Below are positions 1-7,462 of a stretch of 64,000 nucleotides of DNA, piece after piece (within the stretch, counting starts at the first letter, position 1; each line of letters opens with the position of its first letter). Under the pieces are notes generated by a model that ran no database searches, had not been told where the DNA came from, and saw nothing but the letters and a program-made list of their open reading frames with translations. The DNA comes from Mycolicibacter hiberniae (GTDB lineage Bacteria > Actinomycetota > Actinomycetes > Mycobacteriales > Mycobacteriaceae). Location: the NCBI RefSeq assembly GCF_010729485.1, contig NZ_AP022609.1:372001-436000 (forward strand), in the 5' to 3' direction. A program made the translations under genes and the position numbers.

Positions 1-1
1 C

Positions 2-700
2 ATCGTTGTCGCCTCGGTGTACCCCGAACTCGGCTCACGCGGGCAGGCCACGTTCGTCATCCCGCCAGAGACTCCCGGTCTGGCCCAGGGGCAGAAGTTC
101 AAGAAGCACGGCATCCGGGCCTCGCACACCGCCGAGATCGTGCTCGACAACGTCCGGCTGTCTGAGGACATGATCCTCGGTGGCCGGGAGAAGTTCGAGG
201 AACGCGTCGCCCGGGTCAAGGCCGGTGCATCGGCCAGGGGGCAGGCAGCGATGAAGACCTTTGAACGGACTCGGCCCACGGTTGGCGCCATGGCGGTCGG
301 AGTGGCCCGGGCCGCCTACGAATACGCCCTCGAATACGCCTGCCAGCGGGAACAGTTCGGCCGCAAGATCGGCGAGTTCCAGGCCGTCTCCTTCAAACTG
401 GCGGATATGAAGAGCCGTATCGACGCCGCTCGGCTGATGGTCTGGCGGGCCGGCTGGATGGCGCGCAACAACAAGGCGTTCGACAACGCCGAGGGTTCGA
501 TGGCCAAGCTGTTCGCCAGTGAGACCGCGGTCTATGTCACCGACGAAGCCATCCAGATCCTGGGCGGCAACGGCTACACCCGGGACTACCCGGTCGAGCG
601 GATGCACCGCGACGCCAAGATCTTCACGATCTTCGAAGGCACCAGTGAGATCCAGCGGCTGGTCATCGCCCGGGCCCTGACCGGCCTGGCTTTGCGCTGA
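2..700 (+). CDS. acyl-CoA dehydrogenase, C-terminal part (5' end outside window)
   Basis: This reading frame is already open at the left edge, so the gene starts upstream; about 233 residues are visible. The segment covers the middle beta domain and C-terminal helical domain of a FadE-type acyl-CoA dehydrogenase, which oxidises acyl-CoA to trans-2-enoyl-CoA with FAD. The helical domain shows the family signatures [12 protein letters not shown] and [29 protein letters not shown] follows; its Glu aligns with the catalytic base of medium-chain acyl-CoA dehydrogenase. The protein ends 30 residues later, the normal family end. Which FadE paralogue this is, and its chain-length preference, cannot be decided from the part seen. 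Confidence 0.93.
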   Translation: MVVASVYPELGSRGQATFVIPPETPGLAQGQKFKKHGIRASHTAEIVLDNVRLSEDMILGGREKFEERVARVKAGASARGQAAMKTFERTRPTVGAMAVGVARAAYEYALEYACQREQFGRKIGEFQAVSFKLADMKSRIDAARLMVWRAGWMARNNKAFDNAEGSMAKLFASETAVYVTDEAIQILGGNGYTRDYPVERMHRDAKIFTIFEGTSEIQRLVIARALTGLALR

Positions 701-851
701 CCGTCACTGGCCCGGCGAGCTCCTCAGGCCGGGGCGCGGACGAAGGGGAACCGCGGGCAGTCGGTTTTAGTGTTGCCGGAGCTGGCCCGACCGCAGTCGG
801 CGCCACAAAAGAACCGGAATTCACTAAGCTCCTTCCGGGGCAGAATTTCAT

Positions 852-893
852 CCCTTCGGCGTCGCCGAGTTGCCCTTCGGTGTCACCGAGTTG
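852..893. repeat. two tandem 21-base units, each a small dyad
   Basis: Two adjacent 21-base units (852-872 and 873-893) match at 19 of 21 positions. Each contains a perfect dyad: TCGGCG-T-CGCCGA in the first and TCGGTG-T-CACCGA in the second. The only two differences are symmetric, so base-pairing is kept. They lie in the 537-base gap between the acyl-CoA dehydrogenase and the desaturase. The rest of 701-1129 shows no convincing gene; the short frames there are GC-rich and lack homology I recognise. Confidence 0.5.
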
Positions 894-1129
894 ACGGTTG
901 GCCCATAGGGCGTCAGCGCCACCCGCGATTTTTGCTCTGGTGCAGTACCAGAGCCCCGTCCACGACGCCGCCGTGAGCGTCGCGCGCCGTTTCAAGTGTG
1001 AGGCGGCCCGCCCGCAGGTGGTTCGACCGCCCGCGGTGCGGGCGCGCCGCGGGCGCCGCGGAGCGCGGGAAAGGTTGCCGCTGGCGTGAAAAGTGGTCAC
1101 CGAGAGCGTCAAAGCGTGGACGTTTGTGG

Positions 1130-1185
1130 TTGACAGGTGCCGAGCCTATGTTTACCGTGGGCCTTAACCTACGGAACCGTAGGTT
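1130..1185 (+). promoter_or_regulatory. sigma-A-type promoter overlapped by a 20-base perfect palindromic operator (desaturase)
   Basis: A consensus -35 TTGACA (1130-1135), a 17-base spacer and a TACCGT -10 (1153-1158) place the start near 1165. Directly there sits AACCTACGG-AA-CCGTAGGTT (1166-1185), a perfect inverted repeat with 9-base arms. An operator at the start site implies repression of the downstream desaturase. In mycobacteria desA1/desA2 are known targets of the TetR-family repressor MadR acting at a palindrome; whether this is that motif I could not check. A Shine-Dalgarno-like GGAGGGG precedes the ATG at 1238. Confidence 0.75.
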
Positions 1186-1237
1186 GGGCTGGGGGGCCAA
1201 CTGAGGGCCACAGTTCTTTAGGGAGGGGACTAGAAGC

Positions 1238-2155
1238 ATGGTGAACGTCCAGACGGAGCTGCTGCACGAACTGGAGCCGATCGTCGAGCAGAACCTCAAC
1301 CGCCACCTCGAAGCGGCCAAGCCGTGGTTGCCGCACGATTACGTGCCGTGGAGCCGGGGGCGCGATTTCGCCTTCCTCGGCGGACAGGACTGGGTTCCCG
1401 AAGACTCGCCCTTGGACCCGGTCGCCAAAGCCGCATTGCTCGTTAACTTGCTGACCGAGGACAACCTGCCGTCGTACCACCGGGAGATTGCCACCACCTT
1501 CGGTCGCGACGGGGCCTGGGGTAGCTGGGTGGGCCAGTGGACCGCTGAGGAGGGCCGTCACAGCATCGCGCTGCGCGACTATCTCATCGTCACCCGCGGG
1601 ATCGACCCGGTGAATCTGGAGAACATGCGGATGCGCCACACCATCGCCGGCTACGACTCCGGCGGCAAGAACATGCTGCAGGTGCTGGCCTACGTGTCGA
1701 TCCAGGAACTCGCCACGCGGGTCTCGCACCGAAACACCGGCAAAGCCTCCGGGTGTCCTATCGCCGACCAGTTGCTGGCCCGGGTCGCCCTGGACGAGAA
1801 CCTGCACATGATCTTCTACCGCAACCTGCTGCAGGCAGCCTTCGACATCGCCCCGGACGACACCATGTGTGCGATCCGTGACGAGGTGCTCGGCTTCGCG
1901 ATGCCCGGGATGAACATGCCCGGCTTCCAGGAGAACGCCGTCATGATCGCCAAGGCCGGTATCTACGACCTGCGCATCCACCACGACGAAGTCGTGCAGC
2001 CGGTGTTGCGATTCTGGAAGGTCGATGAGCGCAACGATTTCGGCGAGGCGGGGGAGCAGGCGCGTGAGCAGATCGCCGGCTACATGAAGATGGTCGACGA
2101 ACGTGCCACCTACTACGAGGAGAAGGCGAAGGCGCGCGAGGGGGTTTCCGCCTAG
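1238..2155 (+). CDS. acyl-ACP desaturase, DesA1-like
   Basis: This 305-residue protein is a soluble ferritin-like diiron desaturase that introduces a double bond into acyl-ACP, in mycobacteria a step on the way to mycolic or unsaturated fatty acids. Iron-ligand motifs are visible: [10 protein letters not shown] (helix-1 Glu), [13 protein letters not shown] (ExxH) and DENLHMIFY (DExxH). The stretch [15 protein letters not shown] is shared with M. tuberculosis DesA1 rather than DesA2, so I call it DesA1-like. It is shorter than DesA1 at the C-terminus. The ATG at 1238 has a good ribosome binding site and its own regulated promoter. Its TAG stop shares the four bases CTAG with the stop of the convergent methyltransferase. 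Confidence 0.93.
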   Translation: MVNVQTELLHELEPIVEQNLNRHLEAAKPWLPHDYVPWSRGRDFAFLGGQDWVPEDSPLDPVAKAALLVNLLTEDNLPSYHREIATTFGRDGAWGSWVGQWTAEEGRHSIALRDYLIVTRGIDPVNLENMRMRHTIAGYDSGGKNMLQVLAYVSIQELATRVSHRNTGKASGCPIADQLLARVALDENLHMIFYRNLLQAAFDIAPDDTMCAIRDEVLGFAMPGMNMPGFQENAVMIAKAGIYDLRIHHDEVVQPVLRFWKVDERNDFGEAGEQAREQIAGYMKMVDERATYYEEKAKAREGVSA

Positions 2156-3111
2156 GCGGGCTCTGCACCCTGCTTGATCGCGCCCTGCTTGATCGAGGTG
2201 TAGTAGGTGGTGTCGGCCATCGTCACCGCCCCGGCATCGCGCTCCGGCGTGGGACGCCGGTACTGCGCCAACAGGTCGGCCAGGCTTTGGCCGGTCGATG
2301 CCCAGCCCAAGGGGGCCAGGTAGGCGGCGACGTCGTGGCGGTCGCCTTCATACCCGAGTTCGGAGAACTCCAGGTCGAAGCCGTGCTCCTGCCACTTCTC
2401 GGTGGCGCTGCGCATCGTTTCGCGGGCCTGCTCCTGTTCGGCCGCGGACAGGTTCGGGATGGCCTCGGTGGCCAGTCGGCTGCCGTCGGCGCTCAGCGCG
2501 GTGAGATTGTCCAGCAGCCGGTCTTGTGCCTGCGGCGGCAGATAACCGAGCAGTCCCTCGGCGATCCATGCGGTGGGCTGGGTGCGGTCGAAACCCGCCG
2601 CGATCAATGCGGCCGGCCAGTCGTCGCGGAGATCGACCGCCACGGCGCGCCGATCCGCGGTCGGCTCGGCGCCCAGGTCTGCCATCGTCGCGGCCTTGAA
2701 ATCGAGCACCGCCGGCTGGTCGATCTCGAAGACCGTCACACCGTCGGGCCAGGTCAGGCGGTAGGCGCGGGCGTCCAGGCCTGATGCCAGGATCACCAGT
2801 TGGCGAATCCCGTCCTGCGTGGCGCCGGTCAGGAACGCGTCGAAAAAGCGGGTGCGGGCGGCCATCGCGTCGGGCATCTGACCGAGCTTCCAGGCGGAGT
2901 CGTGGTCGTCAAGGTCGGTGCCCTCCAAGTCGCCGGCGGCCCACCTGGTCAGGAAGTCGACACCGACGGCGCGCACCAGTGGTTCGGCGAAGCGGTCGTC
3001 GATCAGCGGATTCTCGGCTTTGGTGGCGATGGCCCGGGCGGCCGCGACCATCGTCGCGGTGGCTCCGACGCTGGTGGCCAGGTCCCACGTGTCGTTGTCG
3101 GTTCGTGCCAT
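2152..3111 (-). CDS. class I SAM-dependent methyltransferase (mycobacterial LCM-like family)
   Basis: The 319-residue product belongs to the expanded mycobacterial family related to leucine carboxyl methyltransferases (Rv0725c-type). It starts [26 protein letters not shown], written here only as a signature over residues 1-26, then has the SAM-binding [12 protein letters not shown] segment and an acidic EIDQP motif that would hold the ribose hydroxyls. Substrates of this family are mostly unknown. The start at 3111 is preceded by GAGGAG. The C-terminus carries a small in-frame tandem duplication ([10 protein letters not shown]) encoded near 2170-2196. It is convergent with the desaturase. Confidence 0.88.
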   Translation of the reverse strand: MARTDNDTWDLATSVGATATMVAAARAIATKAENPLIDDRFAEPLVRAVGVDFLTRWAAGDLEGTDLDDHDSAWKLGQMPDAMAARTRFFDAFLTGATQDGIRQLVILASGLDARAYRLTWPDGVTVFEIDQPAVLDFKAATMADLGAEPTADRRAVAVDLRDDWPAALIAAGFDRTQPTAWIAEGLLGYLPPQAQDRLLDNLTALSADGSRLATEAIPNLSAAEQEQARETMRSATEKWQEHGFDLEFSELGYEGDRHDVAAYLAPLGWASTGQSLADLLAQYRRPTPERDAGAVTMADTTYYTSIKQGAIKQGAEPA

Positions 3112-3136
3112 GGCGTGCTCCTCGAAGTGGCTGGTG

Positions 3137-3179
3137 AGACTATTTAGTTAGTCTAGCAAGTAATTAGTTTGATTAACAA
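3137..3179 (-). promoter_or_regulatory. promoter with inverted repeat for the methyltransferase
   Basis: This AT-rich patch is unusual for the window. Read on the minus strand it gives TTGTTA (3174-3179), an 18-base spacer and TAGACT (3150-3155). The -10 overlaps an inverted repeat, AGACTA (3137-3142) and TAGTCT (3149-3154) with a 6-base spacer. The start codon at 3111 is about 30 bases downstream. A regulator binding the dyad would block the polymerase; which regulator is unknown. Confidence 0.5.
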
Positions 3180-3230
3180 ACATCCGGGCGTGCCTGATCG
3201 CCGCTACCGGCTGCCGCGGACCGTCGCCGG

Positions 3231-4454
3231 CTAATGCAGGGTCAGGTAGATCAGCGCGATGTTGAGGCTGCCGATCACCGCCGTGACGGCCCAGCCCAAC
3301 GCGGAGGTGAGCTGCCCGTTGGCGTCGTCACCCATCAGGGTGCGGTCGCTTGTCGCCCGGATCAGCGGCACCAGTGCGAACGGGATGCCGAAAGACAGCA
3401 CCACCTGTGAAATCACCAGCGCCCGGGTGGGCTCGAGGCCGGCGGCGAGGATTACCAGCGCCGGGATCAACGTGATCAGCCGGCGCCACAGCAGCGGGAC
3501 CGACACCCGCAGCAGGCCCGCCATGATCATGGAGCCGGCATAGGCGCCCACCGAGGTCGAAGCCAGGCCAGAGGCCAGCAACCCGACCGCGAAGAACAGC
3601 GCGACCATGGGACCCAGGGTGTTGGCCACCGCGGCGTGCGCTCCCTCGATGGAGTCGGCGTAGTCCAGTCCGCGCAGATTGTGGGCGGCCACGACCAGCA
3701 TGGCCAGGTTCAGCGAGCCGGCCACCAGCATGGCCAAGCCGACGTCCCACCGGGTCACCCGTAAAAGTCGGCGTCGTGCCGAGCCGGGCTCCGGTCGGCC
3801 GTGCCGGTCGCGGGCCAGGCCCGAGTGCAGGTACACCGCGTGGGGCATCACCGTGGCCCCCAGGATCGCGGTGGCCAACAACACGCTTTCAGCGCCGTCG
3901 AAACGGGGCATCAGGCCGGCGGCGACATCGGCCGGCGCCGGCGGGGCGACCACCAGACTGGCCAGGAATCCGATGGCGATGATGAGCAGCAGCCCGCTGG
4001 TCACCTGTTCGAACATTCGCGGTCCGCGCCGGTCGCCCACCATCAACAGCGCTATCGACACCGTCCCGGTGATCAGACCGCCGAGCACCAGCGGCAATCC
4101 GAAGATCAGGTTCAGGGCGATCGCGCCGCCCACCACCTCGGCCAGATCTGTTGCCATGGCAACCAATTCGGCCTGCAGCCAATAAGCGATGCGCACCGGC
4201 GTACTGCTGCGGGCGCCGATCACCTCCGGCAGTGAATTCCCGGTCACCAATCCGAGCTTCGCCGACAGGTACTGCACCAGGCCCGCCATGGCGTTGGCCG
4301 CGACGATGACCCACACCAGCAGGAACCCGTACTTGGCTCCGGCGCTGACATTGGCGGCGACGTTGCCCGGGTCGACGTAGGCGATGGCCGCGACGAAAGC
4401 CGGGCCGAGCAGCGCCCAGCCCGGCTTGAGTCGCACCGCGGTGTCTGCGGCCAC
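3231..4454 (-). CDS. mntH: Nramp-family divalent metal transporter
   Basis: A 407-residue polytopic membrane protein that imports Mn2+/Fe2+ with protons. The first helix contains the metal-binding DPGN motif (residues 28-31), and a later helix has MPHAVYLHSGL, the second canonical Nramp motif. About eleven hydrophobic helices can be traced, the usual number. It is the last gene of a minus-strand run with the Rv0926c-like and SDR genes, and the gene order matches M. tuberculosis mntH (Rv0924c). The start at 4454 is GTG. I see no manganese riboswitch or obvious MntR box in the 66 bases upstream, so it may depend on read-through. Confidence 0.92.
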   Translation of the reverse strand: MAADTAVRLKPGWALLGPAFVAAIAYVDPGNVAANVSAGAKYGFLLVWVIVAANAMAGLVQYLSAKLGLVTGNSLPEVIGARSSTPVRIAYWLQAELVAMATDLAEVVGGAIALNLIFGLPLVLGGLITGTVSIALLMVGDRRGPRMFEQVTSGLLLIIAIGFLASLVVAPPAPADVAAGLMPRFDGAESVLLATAILGATVMPHAVYLHSGLARDRHGRPEPGSARRRLLRVTRWDVGLAMLVAGSLNLAMLVVAAHNLRGLDYADSIEGAHAAVANTLGPMVALFFAVGLLASGLASTSVGAYAGSMIMAGLLRVSVPLLWRRLITLIPALVILAAGLEPTRALVISQVVLSFGIPFALVPLIRATSDRTLMGDDANGQLTSALGWAVTAVIGSLNIALIYLTLH

Positions 4455-4520
4455 CGGCGCCCTTTCCGTCCGACGAACAGAAAAGTCAGGGTAGCCGGAA
4501 ATCCGGCGGAGCGTCCGCGC

Positions 4521-5597
4521 TCAGCAGGCGCGGTAGAGGCCCCTGCCGGTGATCAGTGGAAGGTCCAGGGTGGTCCGAATACCCGGCTCGGCCGCCACCA
4601 CCGCCGGAATCGCGTTGACCACCCGCATCGCGGTGGCCACCAGACCCGCGTGGTTGTGGTCGCCGTTTGGGCTCGACAGACACAGGTCCAGGGCGTAGGA
4701 GGGCTCGCCGGTCACCTCGACCCGGTAGGACCCCCCGGGCTGCGCCGGCTGCGGCCACTGCGGACACAGGTCTTCGCGCAGCCGCGTGACGTGCTCGAGC
4801 ACCACGGCGGCCCGGCCGTCGACCATGCCGCGCACTTCGAAGCGCAAGGCAGCGGCCGTGCCCTTCGCGATGGCGCCGGAGGCGATGGTGAAGTCCTCCG
4901 GCGCGGGCACCCGGGTGTGGGACTGCTCGACCGCGTCGAGTTGCAGCCCCAGGCCGGCCGCGAGCTGGCGCACCACCGAACCCCACGCCAGGCTCAGCAC
5001 GCCGGGCTGCAGCAACATCGGTGTTTCGTCCATCGGCTTGCCGAAACCCATCACGTCGAACATGACGGCGGCGCTGTCATAGGTGGCGTAGTCGACGATC
5101 TCCATGCAGCGGATCTGCTCGATGCTCTGGCAGGTGCCCGCCAACGCCAGGGGCAGCAGGTCGTTGGCGAATCCCGGATCGATGCCGTTGACGAACAGGC
5201 TCGAACCGCCTTGCCGCGCGGCGTCTTCGATCGGGGTGAGCATCTCCGGTGGCAGCACGTGCCACGGGTACTGCAGGAACACCGCGCTGCTGCCCACCAC
5301 GTTGATGCCGGCGCTCAGGATGCGCTTGAAGTCATCGAGCGCTTCGAGGAGCCGGTTGTCGGCCAGAGCCGTGTAGACCACACAGTCGGGCTTGGCGTCG
5401 AGCACCTGCTGCAAGTCGGTGGTCGCGGTCACGCCCGTCGGCGTGCTCACCCCGGCCAACTCCGCAGCGTCTTTGCCGGCCTTGGCATCCGAGGACACCC
5501 AGACGCCGGTCAACTCGAATTCCGGGTTGATGATCAGTGCCTTGAGCGCATGGACACCGACATTGCCGGTGCCGATCTGTGCCACGCGAACGGTCAT
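4521..5597 (-). CDS. Rv0926c-like NAD(P)-dependent dehydrogenase (dihydrodipicolinate reductase-like)
   Basis: 358 residues with an N-terminal Rossmann fold (VAQIGTGNVGVHALKAL, residues 4-20) and a C-terminal domain like dihydrodipicolinate reductase or 2,4-diaminopentanoate dehydrogenase. Its length and position match the conserved M. tuberculosis protein Rv0926c. The substrate is unknown; members are annotated only as amine- or amino-acid-type oxidoreductases. It begins 11 bases after the upstream SDR stop on the same strand, suggesting co-transcription with SDR and mntH. Confidence 0.8.
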   Translation of the reverse strand: MTVRVAQIGTGNVGVHALKALIINPEFELTGVWVSSDAKAGKDAAELAGVSTPTGVTATTDLQQVLDAKPDCVVYTALADNRLLEALDDFKRILSAGINVVGSSAVFLQYPWHVLPPEMLTPIEDAARQGGSSLFVNGIDPGFANDLLPLALAGTCQSIEQIRCMEIVDYATYDSAAVMFDVMGFGKPMDETPMLLQPGVLSLAWGSVVRQLAAGLGLQLDAVEQSHTRVPAPEDFTIASGAIAKGTAAALRFEVRGMVDGRAAVVLEHVTRLREDLCPQWPQPAQPGGSYRVEVTGEPSYALDLCLSSPNGDHNHAGLVATAMRVVNAIPAVVAAEPGIRTTLDLPLITGRGLYRAC

Positions 5598-5608
5598 GGG
5601 TCAGTTCC

Positions 5609-6400
5609 TCACAGGTCCGGGACGGGCAGATCGAGGTTCGGGAAGGTGAGGCCGCCGTCGACCTCGAGCACTTTGCCGGTCAGGTAGCTGCCGGCCGGTG
5701 AAGCCAGGTACAACGCGGCCGCCGCGATGTCGTCGGGGTCGCCGAGCCGACGCATCGGTGTGGCCTTCTCCATCGGGGCGCGCAGCGCGTCGTTGGACGC
5801 CACGACGTCCAGCGCCGAGGTCAGGATCGATCCCGGTGCGATGCCGTTGACGCGGATCTTCGGGCACAGATCGAGTGCGGCCAGCCTGGTGTAGTGCGCC
5901 AGCGCCGCCTTGGCCGTCCCGTAGGCGGCGAACCCGCGTCCGGCCACCCGCCCCATGGTGGAGGTGATGTTGATGATCGAGCCCGTGCCGGAGTGCTCCA
6001 GGATCAGCGGCACCGCTGCGACCGTCAGCGCATGCGCCGTGACGACGTTGAAGGTGAACGCGTCCCTGAGGTCTTTGGTCGACGTGGTCAGCAGGGTGTT
6101 GGGCATCGTCCCGCCGACGTTGTTGACCACGATGTCGAGCCTGCCGAACGCCTCGACCGCTTCGCCGGCCAGCTTTGCCGTCTCTTCGGGGTGGGCCAGA
6201 TCGGCGACGACGATGTGCGCACGACGCCCCGCCGCCTCGACTCGTTGCGCGACGGCCTCTAGTTCGGATTGGGTGCGCGAGGCGATGACGACATCCGCGC
6301 CCGCCTCGGCAAACGCGACCGCGATCGCAGCGCCCAGTCCTCTGCCGGCACCTGTGACCACCGCTGTTTGATTGTCAATTCGGAACTTGTCGAGTATCAC
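5609..6400 (-). CDS. short-chain dehydrogenase/reductase (Rv0927c-like)
   Basis: 263 residues with the classical SDR layout: cofactor loop TGAGRGLG near residue 17, NNVGG after strand 4, catalytic Ser in [11 protein letters not shown], and the YGTAK (YxxxK) pair. The C-terminal DGGLTF motif is typical of the FabG-like clade. Position upstream of an Rv0926c-like gene matches Rv0927c. The substrate is unknown. It is the first gene of the SDR - dehydrogenase - mntH run. Confidence 0.88.
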   Translation of the reverse strand: MILDKFRIDNQTAVVTGAGRGLGAAIAVAFAEAGADVVIASRTQSELEAVAQRVEAAGRRAHIVVADLAHPEETAKLAGEAVEAFGRLDIVVNNVGGTMPNTLLTTSTKDLRDAFTFNVVTAHALTVAAVPLILEHSGTGSIINITSTMGRVAGRGFAAYGTAKAALAHYTRLAALDLCPKIRVNGIAPGSILTSALDVVASNDALRAPMEKATPMRRLGDPDDIAAAALYLASPAGSYLTGKVLEVDGGLTFPNLDLPVPDL

Positions 6401-6494
6401 CGCGCAACGCTAACAAGGATCGGCGGTGGGCTGAACCCCTTCTTTGAAACACGTTCTAATTCGACGGCTGGCGCCTCGGCGGCGGGCGCCGGGG

Positions 6495-7400
6495 CTAGGT
6501 TCGCGCCGCCTTCTTGGCCGGGGCCTTTTTGGCGGGGGCCTTCTTTGCGGGTGCCTTCTTCGCGGGTGCCTTCTTCGCGGGTGCTTTCGCGGCCGGTGGC
6601 TGTTCGGCGGCCGAGCGCTTCTTCACGCTGGCCTCCAGCTTGGCCAGCAGGTCGGAGACATCCTCGGTGGCATCCAGCTCCGCGGGCTGCTCCTGCGGGG
6701 TGAACGCCTCATCGCCTTCGAGCTTGGCCGCGATCAGCTCCTGCAACTGCTCCTGGTAGGTGTCGTGGTAGCGGTCGGGGTCGAAGTCATCGGCCATCGA
6801 GTCGACCACCTGCCCGGCCATCTTGAGCTCGGCCGGCTTGATCTCGACCTTGCCGTCGAGCGCCGGGAAATCCGGATCGCGGATCTCGTCCGGCCACAGC
6901 AGGGTGTGTACCACCATCACCTCGCGCTTGGAGAAGTCCTTGACCCGCAACGCCGCCAGCCGGGTCTTGTTGCGCAGCGTGAAGTGGACGATCGCCACCC
7001 GGTCGGTTTCGGCCAGCGTCTTGGCCAGCAGCACATAGGATTTGATCGACTTCGATCCGGGTTCCAGAAAATAGCTGCGGTCAAAAAGCATCGGGTCCAA
7101 ATCGGCGGCCGGCACGAACTCGAGCACCGCGATCTCGTGGTCGCGTTCCTCGGGGAGGTTCGCGATGTCGTCGTCGGTGATCACCACCATGCGGCCGTCG
7201 TCGGACTCATAGGCCCGCGCGATGTCGCTGTAGTCCACGACTTCGCCGCACTCCTCGCACACCCGCCGGTAGCGGATCCGGCCGTGATCCTTGGCGTGTA
7301 CCTGGCGGAACTTGATGTCGTGGTCTTCGGTGGCGCTGTAGACCTTGACCGGCACGTTGACCAGACCGAATGCGATCGAGCCCTTCCAGATGGAGCGCAT
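6495..7400 (-). CDS. ku: Ku, DNA end-binding protein of bacterial NHEJ
   Basis: 301 residues. The Ku core (MRSIWKGSIAFGLVNVPVK, residues 1-19, and later FVPAADLDPMLFDRSYFLEP) forms the ring that binds double-strand ends and recruits LigD. The last ~30 residues are five near-perfect KKAPA repeats, a basic tail. Such lysine-rich extensions occur in M. smegmatis Ku and are reported absent from the 273-residue M. tuberculosis Ku; they affect DNA binding and retention at ends. The gene is divergent from ligD with 62 bases between starts. On the minus strand, CATACT (7407-7412) followed by six bases and ATG fits a leaderless promoter. Confidence 0.96.
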   Translation of the reverse strand: MRSIWKGSIAFGLVNVPVKVYSATEDHDIKFRQVHAKDHGRIRYRRVCEECGEVVDYSDIARAYESDDGRMVVITDDDIANLPEERDHEIAVLEFVPAADLDPMLFDRSYFLEPGSKSIKSYVLLAKTLAETDRVAIVHFTLRNKTRLAALRVKDFSKREVMVVHTLLWPDEIRDPDFPALDGKVEIKPAELKMAGQVVDSMADDFDPDRYHDTYQEQLQELIAAKLEGDEAFTPQEQPAELDATEDVSDLLAKLEASVKKRSAAEQPPAAKAPAKKAPAKKAPAKKAPAKKAPAKKAART

Positions 7401-7462
7401 GAGGCCAGTATGCCCACGCCAGAGTGCCCATAACCGGCATTGCCACGACGTAGGTTGGCTGC
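7401..7462. promoter_or_regulatory. divergent leaderless promoters of ku and ligD
   Basis: The 62-base gap carries a -10-like element at the right distance for leaderless transcription on each side: CATACT (7407-7412, minus strand) six bases before the ku ATG, and TAGGTT (7451-7456, plus strand) six bases before the ligD ATG. No Shine-Dalgarno precedes either start. The arrangement suggests that ku and ligD are expressed together. Confidence 0.55.

Noticed and set aside
663..1112. 149-codon minus-strand frame in the gap after the acyl-CoA dehydrogenase
   Set aside because: It overlaps the end of that gene, is low in complexity apart from the 21-base tandem dyads, and shows no homology; the dyads explain its repeated QLGDTEG/QLGDAEG.
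4455..4520. Manganese riboswitch before mntH
   Set aside because: Only 66 bases are available and no yybP-ykoY-like structure can be traced.
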